Below are positions 1 to 7,032 of a stretch of 14,242 nt of DNA, in pieces. The stretch is from NCBI GenBank assembly GCA_013824055.1, contig PNNE01000439.1, positions 1 to 14,242 on the forward strand. The letters are read 5' to 3'. Numbering within the stretch: position 1 is the stretch's first letter; each line of letters opens with the position of its first letter. Made by a program: the position numbers and the translations under genes. The DNA comes from Rhodobacter sp. (GTDB taxonomy: Bacteria > Pseudomonadota > Alphaproteobacteria > Rhodobacterales > Rhodobacteraceae). The notes under the pieces were generated by a model. The model searched no databases. It worked only from the letters and a program-made list of their open reading frames with translations, and was not told the DNA's origin.

Positions 1-24
1 CGAAGCACCCTGGCCCAGGCTCAT
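1..24 (-). CDS. start of a gene downstream of the SPOR gene, possibly nagZ (partial)
   Basis: An ATG at 24-22 overlaps the TGA of the SPOR gene as ATGA, a typical translational-coupling junction, and opens a frame reading M-S-L-G-Q-G-A-S to the window edge. From memory, Rhodobacteraceae often carry nagZ (beta-N-acetylhexosaminidase of peptidoglycan recycling) directly after argS and the SPOR gene, and NagZ proteins of this group start with a short stretch before a G-C-x-G motif. Only eight codons are visible, so the identity is inferred from position and is not proven. Confidence 0.4.
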
Positions 25-1001
25 TTGTGCGGCACCGGGATGCAGACGGCGTCCTCCGTCACGAAGGCCGAACAGAAGCGGCGCGCGTCATCCTCGCCCT
101 CGAAGCCATGCGCCCGCAGCCGGTAGAAGGTGCGCCCGCCGCTTTCCGCCGGTTGCACCACCATCGCCTTTGACGCCATCAGCTCGCCGAACCGGCCCTG
201 AAGGCGTGTCCATTCGACCCGCGCCTCGTCTGCCGTGTCGAAGGTGCCGAACTGCACCAGCCGGGTGCCGGGGGACAGCGTCGCGGGGTCCACCTCATTC
301 GGCGCCGGCAGGGCTTGGGCGGCCTGTGGAGCGGGAGCCGCATCGGACCGCGCGCCCGGACGCGCCTTGGGCCGGATCGAAACGGTGATCGCACCCTCGG
401 GCGCCGGGTCTGTCGGCAGGTCCAGCGCGGCCATGTCGGCCACGGGGTCTTGCATCGGGATCTCTCCCAGCGCCTCGGCCAGGGCGGCGTTGACGGCAAT
501 TTCGGTCGGCGTCGCGCTTTCTGTCGGCGGAGCGGCCGCCAGCGCCAGGTCGGCATCTGCCCTCAGCGCCGCCACCGGGGCCGAGGCTTCCTTTAACCCC
601 GGGATCGCGATGGCGCCCAGACCTGCGGTATCTTCGGGCGCAAGCTCGACCGGGCGCGGTGCCAGCACCAGTTTCTCTGGCAGAGGCGCGGCAATTCCGA
701 CCGCCACCACGGCGTTGACCGCCAGCCCCTGGTGATCGGCGATTTCCCCGCCCGGGTTCTCGGGCGCGATGCGCATCGGGCCTTCCATCGCCTGGATCAC
801 CGGCACGCCGCGCACGTCGCGCACCGCCAGCTGATACCCCCAGACGCCCAGGCCCAGAACCAGGGCCAGCGAGGTGACGGCCCCTGCGATGTTGATCGTG
901 CGTTGCACCTTGCGGGGGTCCAGGACTTCCCCTGCACCCTGCCGCGCCTGCTCTCCTTGATGAGAGGAGCCGCCGCCGAAGTGATGATCCGCGTCCGCCA
1001 T
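21..1001 (-). CDS. SPOR domain-containing inner-membrane protein
   Basis: Predicted 326-residue bitopic membrane protein that binds peptidoglycan. Residues 1-36 are polar and cytoplasmic. Residues about 37-59 are one hydrophobic helix. A long Pro/Ala-rich periplasmic linker follows, and residues about 242-326 form a SPOR domain (LVQFGTF near its start, FYRLRAHGF in the middle, a Cys pair FCSAF...AVCIPV at the end). SPOR domains bind denuded glycan strands at division septa. The start at 1001 (MADADHH) is preferred over an upstream start at 1124: it follows argS by 71 nt with a GGGGC-like site upstream, whereas the longer reading would overlap argS. Same strand as argS and probably in one transcript with it. 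The specific role (division or cell-wall remodelling) is inferred. Confidence 0.88.
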   Translation of the reverse strand: MADADHHFGGGSSHQGEQARQGAGEVLDPRKVQRTINIAGAVTSLALVLGLGVWGYQLAVRDVRGVPVIQAMEGPMRIAPENPGGEIADHQGLAVNAVVAVGIAAPLPEKLVLAPRPVELAPEDTAGLGAIAIPGLKEASAPVAALRADADLALAAAPPTESATPTEIAVNAALAEALGEIPMQDPVADMAALDLPTDPAPEGAITVSIRPKARPGARSDAAPAPQAAQALPAPNEVDPATLSPGTRLVQFGTFDTADEARVEWTRLQGRFGELMASKAMVVQPAESGGRTFYRLRAHGFEGEDDARRFCSAFVTEDAVCIPVPHK

Positions 1002-1072
1002 CTGCTGCCCCTGCCTGCGAGACGGTTGGTCCGCCCCTGCAATACGCCTCGTCTCCAGCGGGACGCCGTTGG

Positions 1073-2815
1073 TCAGCGCATTTCCTCGACCGGAGTCACG
1101 CCAAGGATACCAAGGCCAGCGCAAATAACAACGCCCACGGCCCGGACAAGGGCGATTTTCGCCGCAGAAATTGCGGTATCCCCCTGGATGAACCGCAAGC
1201 TGTCGTCATCGTTGCCCTTGTTCCACAGCCCGTGGAAGTCCGAGGCAAGCTCGTAAAGATAGAATGCCACCCGGTGCGGCTCGTGGCCCTTGGCGGCGAT
1301 TTCGACCAGCCGGGGCCATTCGCCCAGCTTGCGGATCACTTCCAGTTCCGCCTCATGCCCCAGATGCGCCAGGTGTGCGGCAGAAAGCGAGGCATCGCTC
1401 ACGTCCAGCCCGGCATCGCGCGCCTTGCGCAGGATGCTGTTGATCCGGGCATTGGCGTATTGCACGTAGAAGACCGGATTGTCCTTCGACTGCTCGGTCA
1501 CCTTGTCGAAGTCGAAGTCCAGCGCCACGTCGTTCTTGCGGGTCAGCATGACGAAGCGAACGACATCCGGCCCGACTTCCTCGATCAGGTCGCGCAGCGT
1601 GACAAAGGTCCCTGCCCGCTTCGACATCTTGACGATCTGCCCGCCCTTCAGCAGCTTGACCAGCTGGATCAGCTTGATGTCCAGCGTGACCCGGTTCTCC
1701 GACAGCGCGCTGACGACAGCCTTCAGCCGCTTCACATAGCCCGAGTGATCCGCGCCGAAGATGTTGATCAGCTCATCGAACCCGCGCTGGACCTTGTTGT
1801 AGTGATACGCGATGTCGGGCGCGAAATAGGTCCATGACCCGTCGGATTTCTGCACCGGGCGATCCTGGTCATCCCCGAACGCGGTCGAGCGGAACAGCGT
1901 CTGCTCGCGCGCTTCCCAATCCTCGGGCGTCTTGCCCTTCGGAGGCTCCAGCGTGCCCTGGTAGATCAGGTCCAGCTGGCGCAGCCGTTCGATCGCCGCC
2001 TCGATCTGGCCGGTGCCGTACAGCGCCTTTTCCGACGAATAGACGTCCATCCTGACGCCCAGGCCAGCCAGATCCCCGCGGATCATCTCCATCATCATGT
2101 CGGTCGAGAAGTCCCGCACATCCGCCAGCCAGAGGCTTTCCGGCTGGTCCAGCAGGCTGTCGCCATACTTGGCCTTCAGCGCCTGCCCCACCGGGATCAG
2201 GTAATCCCCCGGATACAGCCCCTCGGCGATTTCGGGCGACAGCCCATGCGCCTCGCGGTAGCGCTCATAGGCGCTGCGGGCCAGCACATCGACCTGCCCG
2301 CCCCCGTCGTTGATGTAGTATTCCCGCGTGACCGCGAAGCCCGCATAGGCCAGCAGGGCCGCCAGCGCGTCGCCCACCACCGCGCCGCGCGCATGCGCCA
2401 CGTGCATCGGCCCCGTCGGGTTGGCGCTCACGAACTCCACATTGACCTTGCGGCCCTGGCCCAGCGACGACCGGCCATACCCGGTCCCCTGCACCAGCAC
2501 CGCGCGCACCAGCCCCTGCCAGGCCGCTGGTTCCAGCCGCAGGTTCAGGAACCCCGGCCCCGCCACATCGGCCCCCGCCACGCGCGGGTCCGCCATCAGC
2601 CGCGCCGCCAGCGCATCGGCAATCGCCCGCGGTTGCATCCCGGCCGGTTTTGCCAGCACCATCGCCGCGTTCGTCGCCATCTCGCCATGCCCCTGATCGC
2701 GCGGCGGCTCTACCGCCACGGCTGCAAGGTCAAGGCCGGCCGGCAGCACGCCCGAAGCCATCAGCCCCTGCAATTCGGCCACCACAAGCTCACGGATATC
2801 GGCGAACAGGTTCAT
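1073..2815 (-). CDS. argS: arginyl-tRNA synthetase
   Basis: Class I cytoplasmic aminoacyl-tRNA synthetase that charges tRNA-Arg with arginine using ATP. The 580-residue length is normal for alphaproteobacterial ArgS. The N-terminal tRNA-recognition domain (about 1-115) is followed by the catalytic Rossmann fold with the HIGH-type motif H-V-A-H at 138-141 inside VSANPTGPMHVAHARG, then the KMSKR motif at 396-400. The C-terminal anticodon-binding DALR domain begins near 447 (NPVFYVQYANARI). The start at 2815 (MNLFADIREL) matches the family N-terminus and has AGAGG just upstream; a longer frame to 2869 is not needed. It lies 69 nt downstream of the holin gene and upstream of the SPOR gene. All expected motifs are present. 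Confidence 0.97.
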   Translation of the reverse strand: MNLFADIRELVVAELQGLMASGVLPAGLDLAAVAVEPPRDQGHGEMATNAAMVLAKPAGMQPRAIADALAARLMADPRVAGADVAGPGFLNLRLEPAAWQGLVRAVLVQGTGYGRSSLGQGRKVNVEFVSANPTGPMHVAHARGAVVGDALAALLAYAGFAVTREYYINDGGGQVDVLARSAYERYREAHGLSPEIAEGLYPGDYLIPVGQALKAKYGDSLLDQPESLWLADVRDFSTDMMMEMIRGDLAGLGVRMDVYSSEKALYGTGQIEAAIERLRQLDLIYQGTLEPPKGKTPEDWEAREQTLFRSTAFGDDQDRPVQKSDGSWTYFAPDIAYHYNKVQRGFDELINIFGADHSGYVKRLKAVVSALSENRVTLDIKLIQLVKLLKGGQIVKMSKRAGTFVTLRDLIEEVGPDVVRFVMLTRKNDVALDFDFDKVTEQSKDNPVFYVQYANARINSILRKARDAGLDVSDASLSAAHLAHLGHEAELEVIRKLGEWPRLVEIAAKGHEPHRVAFYLYELASDFHGLWNKGNDDDSLRFIQGDTAISAAKIALVRAVGVVICAGLGILGVTPVEEMR

Positions 2816-2884
2816 TTGATCACATCCTCTGATGCCCAAGGCCATGCCAGAGCCCCGATCAGAGGTCAAGGATCGGCGGCAGGT

Positions 2885-3358
2885 TCACCCCCGCCGCCAC
2901 TCCTCCAGCGCCGCATTTTCCCCCGACACGGCACCCGCCGCCGCGAACGGAGACGCCACCGCCCGGTTGCGAAAGTAATGCGTCTCGCGCGCGCCGAAAT
3001 AGAACGCGACGATGGCCCCCAGCAGCCACCACAGCGGCTCGGGCACCGCGTTCAGCCCGACCATGCGGAAGGCAAAGGCCTCGGGGTCGACCATCGCATG
3101 GACGAACAGGCCAAGGGTCCCGAAGGCCAGCAACGGCCGCGGCAGCCGGTTCAGCCCGTTCACCAGCCGGTCGAACCAGGACAGCGCGGGATGCTGATAC
3201 TCCTCGCCCAGCTGCCGCAACGCCGCCATCTGCGCCTCGGCCGAATATTCCATCCGCTTGGTGGCACTGGGCACGAAGATTTCCGCCACCCCCTGCGCCG
3301 CCTCGCCCAAAGCCGACACCGCCGCCGGAGTCCCGATCAGCTTGCTGATCACCCCCAT
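2885..3358 (-). CDS. GTA-type three-transmembrane holin
   Basis: 157-residue protein resembling the 'holin of 3TMs, for gene-transfer release' family (GTA_holin_3TM). An amphipathic N-terminus (MGVISKLIGTPAAVSALGEA) precedes a polar segment with E-Y-S-A-E-A-Q (37-43). Hydrophobic helices follow at about 74-90 and 106-122, with a weaker hydrophobic patch between them (about 95-104). The tail is charged. Such holins permeabilise the inner membrane so that the endolysin reaches the wall and gene transfer agent particles are released. The start codon lies inside the last codons of the endolysin gene (10-nt overlap), so the two are co-translated. In Rhodobacterales the GTA release genes are separate from the capsid cluster, which fits their isolation here. 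Function is inferred from family resemblance and partner gene. Confidence 0.85.
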   Translation of the reverse strand: MGVISKLIGTPAAVSALGEAAQGVAEIFVPSATKRMEYSAEAQMAALRQLGEEYQHPALSWFDRLVNGLNRLPRPLLAFGTLGLFVHAMVDPEAFAFRMVGLNAVPEPLWWLLGAIVAFYFGARETHYFRNRAVASPFAAAGAVSGENAALEEWRRG

Positions 3359-3960
3359 CCCGCCACCCGCGCCCGATGCTGCGCCTCGGTCAGATGATAC
3401 TTGGCCGAGATGAACTCCTCGGCCCGCACGATCCAGCCGCCCTTGCCGCCATCCCTGCGGCGCGCGAACTTCCGGCTCGCCGGGCGCCGGTCGGCAATCG
3501 CATAATAGTAGTTGCGCCGCGCGATCCCGTAGGCATCCGGCAGATGCGAGGGCGCCGCCTCATAGGCCAGCTGCGCCGCCCGGATCGTCTGCGGGCCGAT
3601 GGCCCCGTCCGGGTCGCAGGGAAACCCCATGTCGGTCAGCAACCGCTGCAGGATCTTGACCGCATTGGCGCCCGCGTTGACATACATGTCGAAGACGCTG
3701 GCCTGCAAAGCCTCCGGCAAGGCCGCGATCCCCGGCTCCTCGTAATAGTGCTTCAGGTAGATCTCGATCGCCTGCTTGCGGGTCAGCGCCCGCACATCGG
3801 CCACGTCGATCCGCCTGTCGCGGTTCACGTCGATCCCAAGCCGACGCATGGTGTGGATCGTCACCCCGTGGTTGGTCGCCCCCCCCGGATCATCCGGGTC
3901 GTTGACGAACCCGCCCTCACGGGCCACGATTTCCTCGGCAATCTGACGGACATCCGGCAT
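3349..3960 (-). CDS. GTA-type endolysin: GH108 N-acetylmuramidase with peptidoglycan-binding domain
   Basis: 203-residue predicted muramidase that cleaves the peptidoglycan glycan backbone. The N-terminal glycoside hydrolase family 108 signature is clear: E15-G-G-F-V-N-D-P-x-D-x-G-G-x-T-N-x-G-V-T (15-34), with Glu15 the expected catalytic acid. Residues 44-55 (DVNRDRRIDVAD) match an EF-hand/dockerin-type calcium loop. The C-terminal half holds a PG_binding_3-like region with GAIGPQT. There is no signal peptide, so export depends on the holin just downstream, whose start overlaps this gene's end. An AGGGGG ribosome site lies upstream of the ATG at 3960, within a possible hairpin. Same-strand ccmE lies 70 nt upstream, but expression may be separate, because GTA release genes are normally tied to GTA regulation. 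Family call is firm; the GTA role is inferred. Confidence 0.88.
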   Translation of the reverse strand: MPDVRQIAEEIVAREGGFVNDPDDPGGATNHGVTIHTMRRLGIDVNRDRRIDVADVRALTRKQAIEIYLKHYYEEPGIAALPEALQASVFDMYVNAGANAVKILQRLLTDMGFPCDPDGAIGPQTIRAAQLAYEAAPSHLPDAYGIARRNYYYAIADRRPASRKFARRRDGGKGGWIVRAEEFISAKYHLTEAQHRARVAGWG

Positions 3961-3963
3961 GAG

Positions 3964-3988
3964 CCACCCCCTTTTGCAACGGGGGCAA
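3964..3988 (-). promoter_or_regulatory. possible ribosome-site-masking hairpin before the endolysin gene
   Basis: On the minus strand, CCCCC (3985-3981), a 9-nt loop and GGGGG (3971-3967) lie immediately upstream of the endolysin ATG at 3960. The GGGGG arm is the Shine-Dalgarno site, 6 nt from the start codon. Only five G-C pairs plus wobble pairs are possible, so stability is moderate and a regulatory role is inference. Confidence 0.3.
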
Positions 3989-4030
3989 GCTCGCAGACCG
4001 GGGTTAACGCGGCCCGACCATAGCGGACGC

Positions 4031-4510
4031 TCAGCTTTCGGGCTTGGCGTCGGGGTTGACGTAGACGCCCTGCGCCTTCAGCGCGCTGGCGACTTCCGGC
4101 GGCATGTAGGTCTCGTCATGCTTGGCCAGGACCTCGGTCGCGACGAAGGTGTCGCCCTCCATCCTGCCCAGGGCCACCATCCCCTGCCCCTCGGCGAACA
4201 GGTCCGGCAGGATGCCGGTGTAGCGCACCGGAACCGATGCGCCGGTATCGGTGACGGCAAAGGACACCTCGGTCCCCTCGCCCCGCACGATCGACCCCTC
4301 GACCACCAGCCCGCCGATGCGGAAAGTCTCGCCGGCCGAAGGTGGCTCCGCCATCACCTGGCTGGGGCTGCGGAAGAAGTTGATCCCATCGCGCATGGCA
4401 TAGCCGACCAGGGCGGTGGCCCCGATCAGTGCCACCGTCGCAAGCGCGACCACCTGGATGCGCCGCTGCTTCTTCAGGCCCTTCAGTCCCCGGAATTCCT
4501 TGCCGCTCAT
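4031..4510 (-). CDS. ccmE: cytochrome c maturation heme chaperone CcmE
   Basis: Periplasmic, membrane-anchored heme chaperone that receives heme from the CcmABCD complex and hands it to the CcmF/H ligase for attachment to apocytochrome c. 159 residues. A basic N-terminus (KGLKKQRR) and a signal anchor at about 19-38 are followed by the OB-fold domain. The heme-binding motif H131-D-E-T-Y135 lies in LAKHDETYMPPEV; His131 is the expected covalent heme ligand. The ATG at 4510 is chosen because AAGGGG sits 8 nt upstream; a GTG at 4519 would abut that site with no spacing. It follows argC by 72 nt on the same strand. No other ccm gene is in the window. Confidence 0.96.
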   Translation of the reverse strand: MSGKEFRGLKGLKKQRRIQVVALATVALIGATALVGYAMRDGINFFRSPSQVMAEPPSAGETFRIGGLVVEGSIVRGEGTEVSFAVTDTGASVPVRYTGILPDLFAEGQGMVALGRMEGDTFVATEVLAKHDETYMPPEVASALKAQGVYVNPDAKPES

Positions 4511-4582
4511 CCCACGCACCCCTTTCGATGGAGGTCTTCTACCCGCGCCATAGCTGGGTATGCCTTGATCCGCGTCAAGCCC

Positions 4583-5611
4583 TTACGGAAAGACGGGCGC
4601 AAGCATCAGCCCTTCCGTCTCGGGCAGACCCAGCATCAGGTTCGCGTTCTGGATCGCCTGTCCCGACGACCCTTTGGTCAGGTTGTCCAGCACGGCCACC
4701 ACCACGGCAAGACCCGGCCTGCGGTCGCCGATCACGCCCAGATGGCAGAAGTTCGATCCCGCAATGTCGCGCGTCGAGGGCAGAGCGCCAAAGGGCAGAA
4801 CCTTCAGGAACGGCTCGTTTCCATATGCCGTTTCAAGCACTTGGTGCACGATCCTCGCGTCGCCCTTCACATAGACTGTCGCCAGGATTCCCCGGTTCAT
4901 CGGCAGAAGATGCGGCGTGAACTGCACCCGGACCGGCCGCCCGGCGACCGCCGAGAACTCCTGGTCGAACTCGCCCAGATGGCGGTGCTTGCCGCCCGCC
5001 GAATAGGCATGCGTGCCGCCGGACAATTCGGCGTGAAGCAGGTTCTCCTTGAGGGACCGCCCCGCCCCCGAGACGCCGGCTTTCAGGTCGATCAGGATGT
5101 CGTCCAGATCGATCACCCCGGCCGCGATCAGCGGCCGCAGCGCGAACTGCCCCGTTGCCGCATTGCAGCCCGTCCCCGCGACCAGCCGCGCCGACCTGAT
5201 CTCGTCACGGTAGAACTCGGTCAGCCCATAGACCGCCTCCTGCTGCAGGTCCTGCGCGGCGTGGGGCTGGCCATACCATTTCTCGTAGTCCGCCGGGTCG
5301 CGCAGCCGGAAATCCGCCGACAGGTCGACGATCTTCAGATCGCGCGGCAGCCTGGCGATCACCTCCTGCGTCGTCGCATGAGGAAGCGCGCAGAAGCACA
5401 GGTCCACATTGGAAAAATCGATCTCGTCGATCTTCTGCAACGTTGGCAGGTCCAGATGCCGCAGAAAGGGAAACACCTCCGCCATCGCCATGCCCGCCTT
5501 GCGGTCGGCCGACAGCGCCACGATCTGCATCGAGGGATGCGTCGCGATCAGGCGGACCAGTTCCGCCCCCGTATAGCCCGAGGCCCCAAGGATGGCGATG
5601 CGATGGGTCAT
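4583..5611 (-). CDS. argC: N-acetyl-gamma-glutamyl-phosphate reductase
   Basis: Third step of arginine biosynthesis: NADPH-dependent reduction of N-acetyl-glutamyl-5-phosphate to the semialdehyde, in the cytoplasm. 342 residues, the usual length. The N-terminal dinucleotide fold begins AILGASGYTGAELVRL (6-21). The catalytic Cys149 lies in G-T-G-C-N-A-A-T-G. The substrate domain follows with SGVSGAGR (178-185) and the H-R-H-L-G-E motif around His209/His211. The start at 5611 (MTHRIAILGA) has AGGAG 7 nt upstream; the open frame to 5785 is an upstream extension without family similarity. ArgC and ArgS in one strand-coherent block may be coincidental, since ccmE and the lysis genes lie between. 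Confidence 0.97.
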   Translation of the reverse strand: MTHRIAILGASGYTGAELVRLIATHPSMQIVALSADRKAGMAMAEVFPFLRHLDLPTLQKIDEIDFSNVDLCFCALPHATTQEVIARLPRDLKIVDLSADFRLRDPADYEKWYGQPHAAQDLQQEAVYGLTEFYRDEIRSARLVAGTGCNAATGQFALRPLIAAGVIDLDDILIDLKAGVSGAGRSLKENLLHAELSGGTHAYSAGGKHRHLGEFDQEFSAVAGRPVRVQFTPHLLPMNRGILATVYVKGDARIVHQVLETAYGNEPFLKVLPFGALPSTRDIAGSNFCHLGVIGDRRPGLAVVVAVLDNLTKGSSGQAIQNANLMLGLPETEGLMLAPVFP

Positions 5612-5711
5612 GGCGCGGCTCCTGCAGACGAAACGCGCCCTCTTTGCGCCCCTTGGCTGCTCAATGCAAGACCACTGCCTCTGGCTGGCACAAATCCCGC
5701 CCCGGCTTTCA

Positions 5712-5739
5712 GCTTTGCCCAAGTATCCCCACCGGAGGC
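5712..5739 (-). repeat. possible dispersed Rhodobacteraceae intergenic motif
   Basis: The minus strand between the epmA stop and the argC start contains CCTCCGGTGGGGATACTTGG followed by GCAAAGC. From memory, very similar strings (CCTCCGGCGGGGATATTTGG) recur between genes in many Rhodobacteraceae genomes. Only one copy is in the window, so its repeat nature cannot be confirmed here. The rest of the 273-nt gap (5612-5884) shows no gene. Confidence 0.4.
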
Positions 5740-5857
5740 AGCCTGCCGCCGCGGCCAGGACCAGCGCCGCCGCCGGTTCGACCATAGCTCTGGCTGGCCC
5801 GGCCGGACCCTTGCGAAACCGCGAACGCCCGCGAGCAACAGGTTGACTTGAACCGAG

Positions 5858-5879
5858 CCACGGAAAGTCATTTCCGTGG
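5858..5879 (-). terminator. hairpin after epmA
   Basis: Perfect 9-bp inverted repeat CCACGGAAA / TTTCCGTGG with a 4-nt loop, 6 nt beyond the epmA stop. There is no T-tract on the minus strand, so it could be a weak terminator or a 3' stability hairpin rather than a classical intrinsic terminator. Confidence 0.5.
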
Positions 5880-5884
5880 GCCGA

Positions 5885-6935
5885 TCACGGCACCGGCGTC
5901 CACATCACCTCGTCGATCCTGGGCGCTCCGGTCGCCAGCATCACCACCCGGTCGAACCCCATCGCGATCCCCGCCGCCGCGGGCATCCCCTCCAGCGCCG
6001 CCAGGAAGTCCTCGTCCAGGGGGTAGCTCTCCCCATAGACCCGCGCCTTCTCTGCCATCTCCGCCTCGAACCGCCGCCGCTGCTCGCCCGCGTCGGTCAG
6101 CTCGCCGAACCCGTTCGCCAGCTCCACCCCGCAGGCATAGACCTCGAACCGCTCCGCCACCCGCGCATCCCCCGGCACGCGGCGGGCCAGCGCCGCCTCC
6201 GCGGCGGGGTAGCGGTCCAGGATCGTCACCCGGCCCAGCCCCAGCTTCGGCTCGACCTTCTCGGACAGGACCCGGCTCAGCATGTCCGACCAGGTGTCGT
6301 CCGCCGCCCGCCGCACTCCGATCCGGTCCAGCTCGGCCCCCAGCGCGCCGGCATCGGTCGCCCCATCCGCCCCGATCGACCGCATCAGGTCCACCCCGGC
6401 ATGCGCCGCGAAGGCCTCTGCCACCGAGACCCGCTCGGGGTCCTGAAACGGATCGCAGCTCCGCTCCCGGAACCGCAGGACCGAGGCCCCCGCCTCCCGC
6501 GCGGCCAGGCGCAGGAAGGCCATCGTATCGGCCATCAGGACCTCGTAGCCCTCGCCCGTCCGGTACCATTCCAGCATCGTGAACTCGGGGCTGTGCAAGG
6601 CCCCGCGCTCGCGGTTCCGCCAGACATGGCAGAACGCATGGATCCGGCTCTCTCCCGCCGCCAGCAACTTCTTCATCGCGAATTCGGGCGAGGTGTGCAG
6701 GTACAGCAACCGCCCCGCCCCATCGTTGCCGATCGCCTGGGTCGCAAAGCCGTGCAGGTGCGCCTCGTTGCCCGGACTGACCGCCAGCGGCCGGATCGAC
6801 CTCGGTGAAACCCTCGCCTGCCAGCCAGCCCCGGATCGCGGCCTGGATGCGATTGCGGGTCAGCAGAAGCGGCCGGCGGTCGGCGTGGCGCGAGCGGCTC
6901 CACCACGGGCTGGAGAAGGGGGATGCGGGATTCAT
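5885..6935 (-). pseudogene. epmA: EF-P--(R)-beta-lysine ligase EpmA (PoxA/GenX), frameshifted
   Basis: Class II lysyl-tRNA synthetase-like enzyme that attaches beta-lysine to a conserved lysine of elongation factor P. The N-terminus runs in one frame from ATG 6935 (MNPASPF...LLTRNRIQAAIRGWLAGEGFTEVDPA). The rest continues in another frame from about 6787 (LAVSPGNEAHLHGFATQAIG) to the TGA at 5887-5885. One unpaired base at 6788, equivalent to a 2-nt loss or 1-nt gain, breaks the frame; the span of 1051 nt is not divisible by three, while +2 nt would give the normal size of about 350 residues. Class II motif 2 (VWRN...HSPEFTMLEWYR) and motif 3 (GIAMGFDRVVML) are intact. It is divergent from efp, its substrate gene. 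It may be a recent pseudogene or a sequence error; the downstream part alone could start only at a TTG near 6709 and would lack the N-terminal part of the fold. Confidence 0.88.
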
Positions 6936-6985
6936 CTGGAATTTCCGGTTGGGATCGGTTACGGGCGCGGGCAGATGCCGGTCTA

Positions 6986-7019
6986 GGGGACCGGTCCCCC
7001 GATATGACCCCGATATAAC
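6986..7019 (+). promoter_or_regulatory. palindrome and repeat in the epmA-efp divergent region
   Basis: A perfect 14-bp palindrome GGGGACCGGTCCCC (6986-6999) is followed by two 9-bp direct repeats CCCCGATAT (6997-7005 and 7008-7016, 11-bp period). TATAAC at 7014-7019 resembles a -10 box, but no good -35 lies 17 nt upstream, and using it would put the efp ribosome site (AAGGA, 7020-7024) before the RNA start. This may be an operator or promoter region for efp and epmA; the role is inferred. Confidence 0.35.
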
Positions 7020-7032
7020 AAGGACCCGACCT

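Noticed and set aside
2246..3397. 383-codon plus-strand frame opposite argS and the holin
   Set aside because: Shadow of two well-supported genes; no family features.
3961..4030. CtrA binding site upstream of the endolysin gene
   Set aside because: Only one half-site (GTTAAC near 4003) is present; the second TTAA at the 7-nt spacing is missing.
4511..4582. Independent promoter for ccmE
   Set aside because: No convincing -35/-10 pair seen in the 72-nt gap; co-transcription with argC is simpler.
3959..5851. 630-codon open frame on the plus strand, antisense to ccmE and argC
   Set aside because: Composition is Arg/His/Pro/Gln-rich with no domain, and it lies opposite two certain genes; it is a high-GC shadow frame.
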